This document shows positions 8,690 through 18,835 of a stretch of DNA of 64,000 nt, piece after piece. The translations under genes and the position numbers were made by a program. Source of the DNA: Thioclava sediminum (GTDB lineage: Bacteria > Pseudomonadota > Alphaproteobacteria > Rhodobacterales > Rhodobacteraceae); NCBI RefSeq assembly GCF_002020355.1, contig NZ_MPZV01000001.1, forward strand, positions 1,054,001-1,118,000. The letters are read 5' to 3'. The notes beneath the pieces are model-generated. The model worked only from the letters and a program-made list of their open reading frames with translations, was not told the origin of the DNA and searched no databases. How positions within the stretch are numbered: position 1 is the first letter of the stretch; each line of letters opens with the position of its first letter.

Positions 8690-9838
8690 ATGAAAATTAC
8701 CGCCATCGAAACCTTCATCGTGCCGCCGCGCTGGTGTTTCGTGAAAATCTCCACCGACGAGGGCATCTCCGGCTGGGGCGAACCGGTGCTGGAGGGCCGT
8801 GCGGCCTCTGTCGCCGCCTGCGTCGAGGAACTGTCGGACTACCTGATCGGCAGGGACCCCGGCCATATTCAGGACCACTGGACGGTGATGTATCGCGGCG
8901 GGTTCTATCGCGGCGGCGGCATCCACATGTCGGCGATCGCCGGGCTCGATCAGGCGCTGTGGGACATCAAGGGCAAGGCGCTTGGCGTGCCGGTCCATGC
9001 GCTTCTGGGCGGCCAGCAACGCGACCGCATCCGGGTCTATAGCTGGATCGGCGGCGACCGGCCCGGCGACACGGCGCGGATGGCGCGCGAGTGCGGCGAC
9101 CGGGGTTTCACGGCGGTGAAGATGAACGGCACCGAGGAGCTGCAATTCATCGACTCCCACGACAAGATCGACGCCGTGCTGGCGCGCGTGCAGGCGATCC
9201 GCGAGGAGATGGGCCCCGATTTCGGCATCGGCGTCGATTTCCACGGTCGCGTCCATCGCCCGATGGCCAAGCAGCTCGCGAAGGAACTCGAGCCCTTCAA
9301 CCTGATGTTCATCGAGGAGCCGGTGCTGAGCGAGAATGCCGAGGCGCTGCGCGAGATCGCGAACCATTGCTCCACCCCGATCGCACTAGGCGAGCGGCTC
9401 TATACCCGCTGGGATTTCAAATCGATCCTGCAGGGCGGTTACGTCGATATCGTCCAGCCCGACCCCTCGCATTCTGGCGGCATCACCGAGACCTACCGCA
9501 TCGCGGCGATGGCCGAAGCGCATGACGTGGCGCTGGCGCTGCATTGCCCGCTGGGGCCGATCGCGCTGGCGGCGAACCTGCAGCTCGATGCGGTCTGCTA
9601 CAACGCCTTCATTCAGGAACAGTCGCTGGGCATCCATTACAACAAGGGCTCGGACCTGCTCGACTATCTGAGCAACCCGTCGGTCTTCGAATATGACGAC
9701 GGCTTCGTTGCGATCCCGCAGGGCCCCGGTCTCGGCGTCGAGGTCAACGAGGAGAAAGTCCGTCAGGCGGCTGCCGAGGGCCACCGCTGGCGCAACCCGA
9801 TCTGGCGCCATGCAGATGGCAGCTTCGCGGAGTGGTAA
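8690..9838 (+). CDS. dgoD: D-galactonate dehydratase
   Basis: Enolase-superfamily enzyme that dehydrates D-galactonate to 2-keto-3-deoxygalactonate. 382 residues, normal for DgoD. Opens with MKITAIETFIVPPRWCFVKI; GFTAVKMN has a catalytic-side Lys; metal ligands fall in GVDFHGRVH, FIEEPV and ALGERLYTRWDF; DPSHSGGITE and LHCPLGPIALAAN complete the active site of the galactonate dehydratase clade. An AGGA site lies just before the ATG. It sits between galactose dehydrogenase and the GH2 enzyme, and its product is the DgoK substrate. Confidence 0.95.
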   Translation: MKITAIETFIVPPRWCFVKISTDEGISGWGEPVLEGRAASVAACVEELSDYLIGRDPGHIQDHWTVMYRGGFYRGGGIHMSAIAGLDQALWDIKGKALGVPVHALLGGQQRDRIRVYSWIGGDRPGDTARMARECGDRGFTAVKMNGTEELQFIDSHDKIDAVLARVQAIREEMGPDFGIGVDFHGRVHRPMAKQLAKELEPFNLMFIEEPVLSENAEALREIANHCSTPIALGERLYTRWDFKSILQGGYVDIVQPDPSHSGGITETYRIAAMAEAHDVALALHCPLGPIALAANLQLDAVCYNAFIQEQSLGIHYNKGSDLLDYLSNPSVFEYDDGFVAIPQGPGLGVEVNEEKVRQAAAEGHRWRNPIWRHADGSFAEW

Positions 9839-9840
9839 GC

Positions 9841-12039
9841 ATGAGAGAGATCAGCAAACTGAACGAAGGCTGGAGTTTCGCGGACGGCTTCGACGCGGCG
9901 AAGGTCGCGGAGCCGCTGCAGGGCGAGACTGTCACCCTGCCCCATAACGCCGCCGACCTGCCGATGAGCTATTTCGACGAAGGCGACTTCCAGCGCCCCT
10001 TCACCTATCAGCGCGAGATTGCGTGGGACGATGCGTGGGCGGGCAAGCTGATGCGTCTGCGGTTCGACGGAGCGATGGCCGATGCCGTGGTCTATGTGAA
10101 CGGCTCGGAAATGCTGCGCCACCGCGACGGTTACACACCCTTCACCGTCGATCTGACGGACCGGTTCGAAGGCGGCACGGCGCTGGTGACGGTGCATATC
10201 GACGGCTCGGAAAACCCCGAGATTCCGCCCTTCGGTGGCCGGATCGACTACCTCACCTATGCCGGGATCTATCGCGACGCGTGGCTGGAAGTGCTGCCCG
10301 AGGCCCATATCGCAAGCGTGAAGATCGAGACGCCCGACGTGCTGGCCGAGACCAAGCGCGTTCTGATCAAGCTCGACGCGCCGGGCACGGTGGAGGCGGT
10401 TCTGTCGGACGCCGACGGCCACGAGATCGCGCGCGGCGAGGGCACCGGCGAGATCACGTTCGAGGGCCTCAGCGGCATCACGCTCTGGTCGGTCGAGACG
10501 CCCGCGCTCTACACCCTCACCCTGATCCTAACTGAGAGCGGCGACCGCCTCACCCAGCGCTTCGGTTTCCGTCACGCCGAATTCACGCCCGAGGGGTTCT
10601 TCCTCAATGGCAAGCGCGTGGTCCTGCGCGGCCTCAACCGACACCAGAGCTTCCCCTATTCGGGTTACGCTCAGGGAAAGCGCAGTCAGGAGCGCGACGC
10701 GGAAATCCTGCGTTACGATCTGGGCTGCAACATCGCGCGCACCTCGCATTACCCGCAAAGCCCCTATTTCCTCGACCGCTGCGACGAGATCGGCCTCATG
10801 GTCTTCGAGGAAATTCCCGGTTGGCAGCATATCGGCGGCGATGTCTGGCAGGACGAGTCCGTCGCCAATGTCGAGCGGATGATCCGGCGCGACTGGAACC
10901 ACCCCTCGATCATCATCTGGGGCGTGCGGATCAACGAGAGCCCTGATGCGGAAGCGTTCTACAAGCGCACCAATGCCTTGGCGCATGAGCTGGATGCGAC
11001 GCGCCCCACCGGCGGCGTGCGCTGCATCACCGACAGCCAACTGCTCGAAGACGTCTACACGATGAACGATTTCATCCTCGGCGACTTCGAACTGCCCTTC
11101 TCGAACCGCCCGCGTACGAGTTTGCGTGACCAGCAGGAGGTGACGGGGCTGCCCAAGCGCGTGCCTTATCTGGTGACCGAATATAACGGGCACATGTATC
11201 CCACCAAGGCGGGCGACCCCGAGCATCGCCAGCACGAGCATGTGCTGCGTCATCTCGACGTGCTCAACGCAGCTCACGATCCCGATGCCGGGCTTGCGGG
11301 CTGTATCGGCTGGTGCATGTTCGACTACAACACGCACAAGGATTTCGGCGCGGGCGACCGGATCTGCCATCACGGTGTGATGTCGATCTTCCGCGAGCCG
11401 AAATTCGCAGCCTACGCCTATGCCAGCCAGCGCGAACCCGACGAGGCGATCGTGATGGAGCCGGTCACCGTCTGGTCACGCGGCGAGCGCAATATCGGCG
11501 GGGTGATCCCGCTGATCGTGCTGACCAATTGCGACGAGGTGGAGCTGTCCTACGCCGATGTGGTCAAACGCGTCGGTCCCGACCGCACCCGCTTCCCGCA
11601 TCTGCCCCATGCGCCGGTGATCATCGATTACGACCATTTCACCTCCGACGAGGTGACCGCCTGGGGCGAGAGCTGGCATGCGGGTCGCCTGCGCGGCTAT
11701 CGCAACGGCGAGCTGGTGATCGAGCGCGACTTCCCCGCCGATGCGATGTTCGACCGGCTCGAAGTAGCGCCCGATGTCACCGAGGCCGAGGCCGATCCGA
11801 GCGAGGAAATCCGCGTGATGATCCGCGCCCGCGATCAGGCGGGCAACAAGCTGCATTTCCTCAACGAGCCCGTTCACCTGACCGTCGAAGGCCCGGCGAA
11901 GCTGATCGGCTCCGACTGTCCGGTGCTCGCCGACGGTGCGACCGGTTGCTGGATTCGCCTGACGGGGACGCGCGGCACGATCAAGGTGACCGCGCGGCTT
12001 CGTGAGACGGTCGAGACAATCGAGATCGCGGTGGAATAA
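9841..12039 (+). CDS. glycoside hydrolase family 2, probable beta-galactosidase
   Basis: A 732-residue GH2 enzyme without signal peptide. The sugar-binding jelly roll comes first (about 15-165, with FDGAMADAVVYVNG and YAGIYRDAWLEV), then an immunoglobulin-like domain, then the TIM barrel with LRGLNRHQSFPYSG and NIARTSHYPQSPYFLDRCDE. Asn365-Glu366 in IWGVRINESPD is the acid/base and Glu447 in PYLVTEYNGHMYP the likely nucleophile. The ATG lies two bases after the dgoD stop. Beta-glucuronidases share this architecture, but location in a galactose-catabolic operon favours a beta-galactoside substrate. Confidence 0.85.
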   Translation: MREISKLNEGWSFADGFDAAKVAEPLQGETVTLPHNAADLPMSYFDEGDFQRPFTYQREIAWDDAWAGKLMRLRFDGAMADAVVYVNGSEMLRHRDGYTPFTVDLTDRFEGGTALVTVHIDGSENPEIPPFGGRIDYLTYAGIYRDAWLEVLPEAHIASVKIETPDVLAETKRVLIKLDAPGTVEAVLSDADGHEIARGEGTGEITFEGLSGITLWSVETPALYTLTLILTESGDRLTQRFGFRHAEFTPEGFFLNGKRVVLRGLNRHQSFPYSGYAQGKRSQERDAEILRYDLGCNIARTSHYPQSPYFLDRCDEIGLMVFEEIPGWQHIGGDVWQDESVANVERMIRRDWNHPSIIIWGVRINESPDAEAFYKRTNALAHELDATRPTGGVRCITDSQLLEDVYTMNDFILGDFELPFSNRPRTSLRDQQEVTGLPKRVPYLVTEYNGHMYPTKAGDPEHRQHEHVLRHLDVLNAAHDPDAGLAGCIGWCMFDYNTHKDFGAGDRICHHGVMSIFREPKFAAYAYASQREPDEAIVMEPVTVWSRGERNIGGVIPLIVLTNCDEVELSYADVVKRVGPDRTRFPHLPHAPVIIDYDHFTSDEVTAWGESWHAGRLRGYRNGELVIERDFPADAMFDRLEVAPDVTEAEADPSEEIRVMIRARDQAGNKLHFLNEPVHLTVEGPAKLIGSDCPVLADGATGCWIRLTGTRGTIKVTARLRETVETIEIAVE

Positions 12040-12073
12040 GCGGCAAAGGCAACGACTCTCGATCAAGGCCATG

Positions 12074-12116
12074 GGGCGCCCCGTTCGCGACATTACATGT
12101 CGTTGAACGGGCGCCC
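12074..12116 (+). terminator. long inverted repeat after the galactose operon, probable terminator
   Basis: GGGCGCC-CCGTTC (12074-12086) pairs with GAACGG-GCGCCC (12105-12116) apart from one bulged C, and CGAC/GTCG extends the stem around an ATTACAT loop. It lies 35 bases past the GH2 stop. The following GCTTTGG gives only a weak T-run. Confidence 0.55.
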
Positions 12117-14542
<2,426 letters not shown>

Positions 14543-14564
14543 TCACCTGTCTTACAGAAAACCG

Positions 14565-14603
14565 CGCCCTTCGCAGGATGACCTGCGGGGGGCGTTTTCG
14601 TTT
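14565..14603 (+). terminator. rho-independent terminator of katG
   Basis: A 13-pair stem (CGCCCTTCGCAGG at 14565-14577, right arm 14582-14594, two G-T pairs) with loop ATGA is followed by TTTTCGTTT. It begins 23 bases after the katG stop. Confidence 0.85.
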
Positions 14604-14640
14604 GGGACAGGAGAGAGCCCACTCCAAGTTCAGACCGACG

Positions 14641-14694
14641 CCCGGGGCGACCAGCCCCGGGCAGCGCCCGACCTCCCCCCGGGAGGGCGCTTTT
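14641..14694. repeat. two adjacent GC-rich hairpins in the katG-ytoQ gap
   Basis: CCCGGGGC-GACCA-GCCCCGGG (14641-14661) is a perfect 8-bp hairpin. Next, GCGCCC (14664-14669) pairs with GGGCGC (14685-14690) around an inner TCCC/GGGA stem, followed by TTTT. The rest of the gap to 14860 is GC-rich with no gene; a further short inverted motif, CGCCCGAGGTCGGGCG, lies near 14770. The style suggests a dispersed intergenic repeat, which one window cannot prove. Confidence 0.5.
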
Positions 14695-14860
14695 GCAGCG
14701 GCACCGCGCGCTCAACAGTTGGTCGGATGTGGCCCGATTCAGCGCAGACCACCCACCTCGTGCCTGCGCCCGCCCGAGGTCGGGCGCCGCCCTTCTTTCA
14801 AAGCCGCTCGTGCTGCCCGGGCCGCTGACGCGGCTGATCCGGGCGGGGCACCGTTCCGCC

Positions 14861-15304
14861 TTACAGCGCCGCCGTCGTCACGTAGCGCAGCGCGCGGGCC
14901 ACCTGTTCGGGCGTGCGCGCGACCGCATTGGCCGCCGCGTCGACCTCCTTGAGCGCATGATCGTGCTCGGGTGGCTGAAGCACGATGATCGGCTTGCCGA
15001 GCGCCGCCGCATAGCCCGCATCAAAAGCCGCGTTCCACTGCTTGTATTTCTCGCCGAAGCAGACAACGAGCACGTCGCAGCGCTCGATCCCGGTGCGGAT
15101 ACGGATCGCGTTGAGCGACGCGCCCTTGCGGTCATGCCAGAACTTGTCCTCTTCCGCGCCGAATATCTCGACCCCACAATCATCCGAGGCCCCGTGATCC
15201 GTCACCGGCCCCGACCATTCGATATCCAGCCCTTCGCAGGCCGATTTCACCGCCTCGCGCCAATCGGTGTGAATTTCGCCGGCCAGATAGACATTCAGTT
15301 TCAT
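14861..15304 (-). CDS. YtoQ-family protein
   Basis: A 147-residue protein of the YtoQ family (named after Bacillus subtilis YtoQ), whose function is unknown; the fold resembles nucleoside 2-deoxyribosyltransferase-like domains. Family hallmarks are MKLNVYLAGEIHTDWRE at the N-terminus, GPVTDHGASDDCG in the middle, and VVCFGEKYKQWNAAFDAGYA, with LGKPIIVLQPPEHDHALKE near the end. The start is the ATG preceding KLNVYLAG, with GAGG just upstream; a longer frame to 15463 adds 53 residues not seen in the family. It stands alone, convergent with katG. Confidence 0.85.
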   Translation of the reverse strand: MKLNVYLAGEIHTDWREAVKSACEGLDIEWSGPVTDHGASDDCGVEIFGAEEDKFWHDRKGASLNAIRIRTGIERCDVLVVCFGEKYKQWNAAFDAGYAAALGKPIIVLQPPEHDHALKEVDAAANAVARTPEQVARALRYVTTAAL

Positions 15305-15544
15305 CGCATCCTCTTTTCGCTGTCGCGTGGGCCCCGCTTCGGGCCGCTTCGCTTTTCCGGCGCGATCCTTGAGGATCGGGACCAGCTTGGCAACCTCTCC
15401 GGTCGTCCAGCCCCCTCCGATCCGCTTCCGAGGCGCTTGATCCGCCAGCAGGCATAGCGACATGTCATTGACGCCGGTCAGTGCGCGAATTCGATCACCT
15501 GATTTGCTGGGAAGTGTTCGAAATCCTGGGAGGAGGAGAAAGCA

Positions 15545-15943
15545 ATGAACGGTGTGGTGATTTCAAGCATGGCAGCGCTCCTGCTGCTGACAACAAACGC
15601 TCTGGCGCAGGAGGATGCCGGTCGCGAGGAATACATGGTCGCCTGCGCTGGATGTCATGGCGAGTCAGCGAAAGGGAATGGCCCGCTGGCAGGGCTGCTG
15701 GATATTCAGACACCCGACCTCACAAGCCTTGCGGCGAAGAAGGGCAACGGCGAATTCCCGTTCGACTACGCGCTTCGCATGATAGATGGGCGAAACGAGA
15801 TGCGGGCGCATGGCAGCAAGATGCCGGTCTGGGGGGACCGTTACGCGGCCTCGGCGACCAGCGAGCGCGGAGAAACGGCGGACATGGTGGCCCGGGGGCG
15901 CATCCTGTCTCTCATCTATTATCTGGCCTCGATACAGCAGTAG
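15545..15943 (+). CDS. small periplasmic c-type cytochrome
   Basis: 132 residues with a signal peptide (about 1-21, ending ALA-QED). The haem-binding motif CAGCH is at residues 34-38, followed by GESAKGNGPLAGLL, the usual class I continuation; Met in SKMPVWGDRY is the likely sixth ligand. A good GGAGGAG site lies before the ATG. Monohaem electron carrier of unknown partner: no oxidase or dehydrogenase that would use it is adjacent. Confidence 0.88.
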   Translation: MNGVVISSMAALLLLTTNALAQEDAGREEYMVACAGCHGESAKGNGPLAGLLDIQTPDLTSLAAKKGNGEFPFDYALRMIDGRNEMRAHGSKMPVWGDRYAASATSERGETADMVARGRILSLIYYLASIQQ

Positions 15944-16103
15944 CGCCCTCGCGCACAGATGGTGTTGGGCCTCGGCATCTGTGCCGGCACTTTGATCGGC
16001 GGGCGCGCGGCCTGTCGCTACCGCTTTGGCGCGATGAAGATGGCGGCCTTCAAACTCGCCAATGCCCTCGGCGCGGCGACGGGCGGGCGGGCGGAAGGGG
16101 TTG
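15944..16103. other. gap after cytochrome gene, no supported gene
   Basis: An open frame from 15961 (VLGLGICAGTLIGGRAACRY and on) has no ribosome site and runs into the hydrolase remnant in another frame. Together with that fragment it looks like debris of one or more lost genes; I cannot name the first part. Confidence 0.35.
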
Positions 16104-16202
16104 ATGATCATCGACGGCGCCGATCACGTCGACCTCTACGGCCAGACGGGCATCATTCCCGTCGACAAGCTGCAGAGCGTCTTCGAAGGCCAGCTGGCCT
16201 GA
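16104..16202 (+). pseudogene. C-terminal remnant of an alpha/beta hydrolase
   Basis: Only 32 codons remain. GADHVDLYGQTGIIPVDKLQ is the usual end of dienelactone-hydrolase-like alpha/beta hydrolases, in which the conserved His of GA-x-HVDLY is the catalytic histidine. The rest of the hydrolase is missing upstream. A ribosome-like GGAAGGGG precedes the ATG, but so short a piece cannot fold into an enzyme. The family call is from memory of the motif. Confidence 0.6.
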
Positions 16203-16293
16203 TCACACACGAGGCAGGAAGCCGGGCCGCGCGTCCGGCTTCTTGATGTCCGCGGTCATGCCAGACGAAACCCACGATGTGGCTTAGTCCACA

Positions 16294-17223
16294 TCAATCG
16301 GCCGAACAGCATGGAGGGCGCGACCCTTCGAGTGGAAATCCTTCCGCCGCACGGTGAACATGCCGCAGCTTCTCGGGGTTTCGGACAATCCATATTGCTT
16401 TGATCTTGCCGGAATGAACCGCGAAGGCCGTGGTTTGCAGGACGCCATTTTCCCGCACCACATATCCTGTTGCTCCGTTGATCAACTGCGGTCTCGGTAC
16501 AGGCCCAGACGTCAGCTTGCCCTTCCGGGCCAAGCCTTCGAAGAAGCGCGCGGCGTTCCGGCTCCCTCTCAGCACGTTGATCGCCGCCGGAACCTTGCCG
16601 CCGCCATCCGTATGCACCTCGATATCTTCAGCGAAGATTTCCAGCAGCCGATCCATGTCGCCCTCGCGGCTTGCGGCCCAGAATGCCGCGACAAGCGGGT
16701 GGGTCTCCTCTGCCCGTTCCGGCGTGCTCTGATCGGCACCGGCAAGCTTGCGTCTTGCCCGCGAGACCAGCTGCCGACAATTTGCGGAAGACTGGCCGAC
16801 GACCGCCGAGATCTCGTCGAAACTGTAATCGAACCCGTCGCGAAGAATGAACGCTGCGCGCATCTCGGGCGATAGTCGATCGAGCGTGAGCAGGAGTGCG
16901 ATCCCCACATCTTCGGTCAGGATCCAATCGCTTTCGGCATCCGCCGCATGGTCGGTGACAATCGGCTCGGGCAGCCACGCCCCCACATAGGTTTCCCGCC
17001 TCTTCTGCGCCGATCGCAGATGGTCGAGGCAAAGGCGCGTGACGACGGTCGACAGCCATTGCGCCGGACGTTCGATGCCGGAGAGTCCGACGGTTTGCAG
17101 TTTCAGCGCCGCATCCTGGAGGATGTCTTCCGTCTCCGAGACTGAGCCGGTCATTCGATAGGCGAGCCCCGCCAAGCGGCGGCGCTCCCTTTCGAAAACC
17201 TGCTGTGTCTCAGGCAACGGCAT
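16294..17223 (-). CDS. sigJ: ECF41-type RNA polymerase sigma factor (SigJ-like)
   Basis: 309 residues: sigma-2 region (about 8-75, with YRMTGSVSETEDILQDAALK), sigma-4 region (about 110-165, with YSFDEISAVVGQSSANCRQL) and a C-terminal SnoaL/NTF2-like domain that in ECF41 proteins replaces an anti-sigma factor and modulates activity. All three ECF41 signature motifs are visible: WLPEP between the sigma regions, DGGGK at about residue 210, and NPEKL near the C-terminus. The gene overlaps the end of its partner carboxymuconolactone-decarboxylase-like gene by 14 bases, the standard ECF41 arrangement. It should drive the promoter just upstream of that partner. Confidence 0.94.
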   Translation of the reverse strand: MPLPETQQVFERERRRLAGLAYRMTGSVSETEDILQDAALKLQTVGLSGIERPAQWLSTVVTRLCLDHLRSAQKRRETYVGAWLPEPIVTDHAADAESDWILTEDVGIALLLTLDRLSPEMRAAFILRDGFDYSFDEISAVVGQSSANCRQLVSRARRKLAGADQSTPERAEETHPLVAAFWAASREGDMDRLLEIFAEDIEVHTDGGGKVPAAINVLRGSRNAARFFEGLARKGKLTSGPVPRPQLINGATGYVVRENGVLQTTAFAVHSGKIKAIWIVRNPEKLRHVHRAAEGFPLEGSRPPCCSAD

Positions 17224-17674
17224 GATCGCGCTCTCTGATCTTGTGGGTCGACCGGAACCCGATCGCGAAACGGTTCCACGCGTTAATCAACGTAACAGCG
17301 AAAGTCAGGTCCACGCATTCGCGCTCCGTGAAAACATTTCTGAGGCGCTGGAAGACTTCCTCCGAGGCGCCCTGTTGCTCGATCCTTGTCAGGGCTTCGG
17401 CCCAATCGAGTGCGGCGCATTCGCGTTCGTCAAACGCAGGGCTTTCCCGCCAGGCCGCCAGCACATCGAGCTTTTGCTGCGACACACCCGCCTCCCGCGC
17501 TGCAGGCGCATGCATATCGAGGCAATAAGCGCATCCGTTGATTTGCGACACGCGCATCTTGATAAGCTCCCGCAGCATAAGCGAAATCGAAAGCTCCTTC
17601 GTCGCCTCCTCGGCCGCCCTCATGGCCTTCATCGTCTCGGGGGCTGCTTCGTAGTAGTTCATTCGGGGCGTCAT
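17210..17674 (-). CDS. carboxymuconolactone decarboxylase / AhpD-like protein, ECF41 partner
   Basis: 154 residues of the CMD/AhpD alkylhydroperoxidase-like fold. The redox motif CAYCLDMH (C-x2-C-x3-H) sits in NGCAYCLDMHAPAAR, with a preceding ELIKMRVSQIN helix. Usual role inferred for the family is peroxide or redox chemistry; the true substrate of ECF41-linked members is unknown. Of two in-frame ATGs six bases apart I take the inner one (MTPRMNYY), since AAGGAG abuts the outer one. It is the main expected target of the adjacent sigma factor. Confidence 0.9.
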   Translation of the reverse strand: MTPRMNYYEAAPETMKAMRAAEEATKELSISLMLRELIKMRVSQINGCAYCLDMHAPAAREAGVSQQKLDVLAAWRESPAFDERECAALDWAEALTRIEQQGASEEVFQRLRNVFTERECVDLTFAVTLINAWNRFAIGFRSTHKIRERDHAVA

Positions 17675-17702
17675 CGGCATCTCCTTGGGTTATATACCAG
17701 AA

Positions 17703-17729
17703 GACGAGACAGCCCCCCGCTTTGTGACA
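17703..17729 (-). promoter_or_regulatory. ECF41 promoter, exact consensus
   Basis: On the minus strand TGTCACA (17723-17729) is followed by exactly 16 bases and CGTC (17703-17706), the published ECF41 consensus TGTCACA-N16-CGTC. It lies 28 bases before the start codon of the CMD gene. This predicts autoregulation of the CMD-sigJ pair. The rest of the gap to 17904 shows nothing further. Confidence 0.88.
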
Positions 17730-17904
17730 GGCGGAAAGAAAATCTCTCTGTTCAGGTCGCCGGGTCTGGAGCCTAAGGGGACCTACGCCTTTTCGCCAAA
17801 GCCATGCGCCGGAAAGGACGAACTCGGTCGAAGCTTTGGTCGCGCGGGGCATTTTAACGTAGATGCAATTCGCGGCGGCTTGTTCGGGCCAGCACCCGCG
17901 AATT

Positions 17905-18825
17905 TCAAACGTCGCGCTGCACGTCTTCAAGCACCTCGGCCAGCACCGACACGGCCAGCAGCCGCGGATCGCGCGCGGATTGGATCAGCCCGATCGGCCC
18001 ATGAACCCGCGCGCGCGTCGCCGCGTCGATACCGCGAGCTTGCAAACCTTCCTGCCGCCGGCTTTGCGTGCGCACGCTGCCTTGTGCCCCGATGTAGAAT
18101 GCGGGGGTTGCGAGCGCCGCCTCGAGAATATCCAGCTCCCAATCGTGGTCGTGAAACAGAAGGATCACCGCCGTGCGCGCGTCGATGGCCACGTCTGAGG
18201 GGATCGCGCTTCGGTCCAACCTGCGCACCGTGCAGCCTGCACCTTCGGCATTGGCGAAAGTGGCATCTTCGGGCGTGAGCAAAAGATGCGGCGCGCCGGT
18301 GGCCCGCACCAGATCGGCGAAGAACACCGCCTCAGCGCCGGCGCCGAAGATCACGAAGCGCGGCTCGGGGCGAAAGGCGATACGCAGTTCTCCCGGCGCG
18401 TCGGGGGTCTCGTCTTCCTGCATCAAACGCAAGCCACCCGAGGCGCTCAGTCCCAAGGCCGCCTCCGCGCGGCGCGCCCGCCTTGCCGCAAGCTCGCGAA
18501 GCAAAGAACGGTCCGGCGCGGGGATCACCGTAACCTCGAGCGCGCCGCCGCAGGGCAGCTTCAGATCGAAAAAGGGCGAACCGGCCCCATAGCGCAGCTT
18601 GCGCACCTGCCCGTCGGCCAGCGCCGCGCGCGCATGTTCGACCACATCTTCTTCGATACAACCTGAGCTGAGCGCTCCGAAGCGCCGACCATCCGGCAAG
18701 ATCGCCATCGCGGTGCCGACATTGCGATAGGCCGGACCTTCGATGGCAGAGATCACCGCGATCGCGCCGGGTACGTCGGACCTTGCCAGTTCGAACCACG
18801 GATCTTGCGCGGCGGGATGGGTCAC
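17905..18825 (-). CDS. xdhC: XdhC-family molybdenum hydroxylase maturation protein
   Basis: 306 residues. The N-terminal XdhC/CoxI domain contains GTAMAILPDGRRFGALSSGCIEEDVVEHA, the typical SGC-E motif. The C-terminal Rossmann domain contains RFVIFGAGAEAVFFADLV, then VILLFHDHDWELDILEAAL and YIGAQGS. XdhC proteins bind molybdenum cofactor and help sulfurate and insert it into xanthine-dehydrogenase-type enzymes. No good ATG is present; the GTG before THPAAQDPW has GAGGGG six bases upstream. It is the last gene of the operon encoding the hydroxylase. Confidence 0.88.
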   Translation of the reverse strand: MTHPAAQDPWFELARSDVPGAIAVISAIEGPAYRNVGTAMAILPDGRRFGALSSGCIEEDVVEHARAALADGQVRKLRYGAGSPFFDLKLPCGGALEVTVIPAPDRSLLRELAARRARRAEAALGLSASGGLRLMQEDETPDAPGELRIAFRPEPRFVIFGAGAEAVFFADLVRATGAPHLLLTPEDATFANAEGAGCTVRRLDRSAIPSDVAIDARTAVILLFHDHDWELDILEAALATPAFYIGAQGSVRTQSRRQEGLQARGIDAATRARVHGPIGLIQSARDPRLLAVSVLAEVLEDVQRDV

Positions 18826-18835
18826 GGCTGGCCCC

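Noticed and set aside
15481-16104. 207-codon plus-strand frame spanning the cytochrome c gene
   Set aside because: Out of frame with the clear CAGCH cytochrome gene at 15545-15943, which has signal peptide and ribosome site.
17685-18278. Plus-strand frame over the ECF41 promoter and xdhC 3' end
   Set aside because: Crosses a well-supported promoter and runs antisense to xdhC; the translation is proline/arginine-rich noise.
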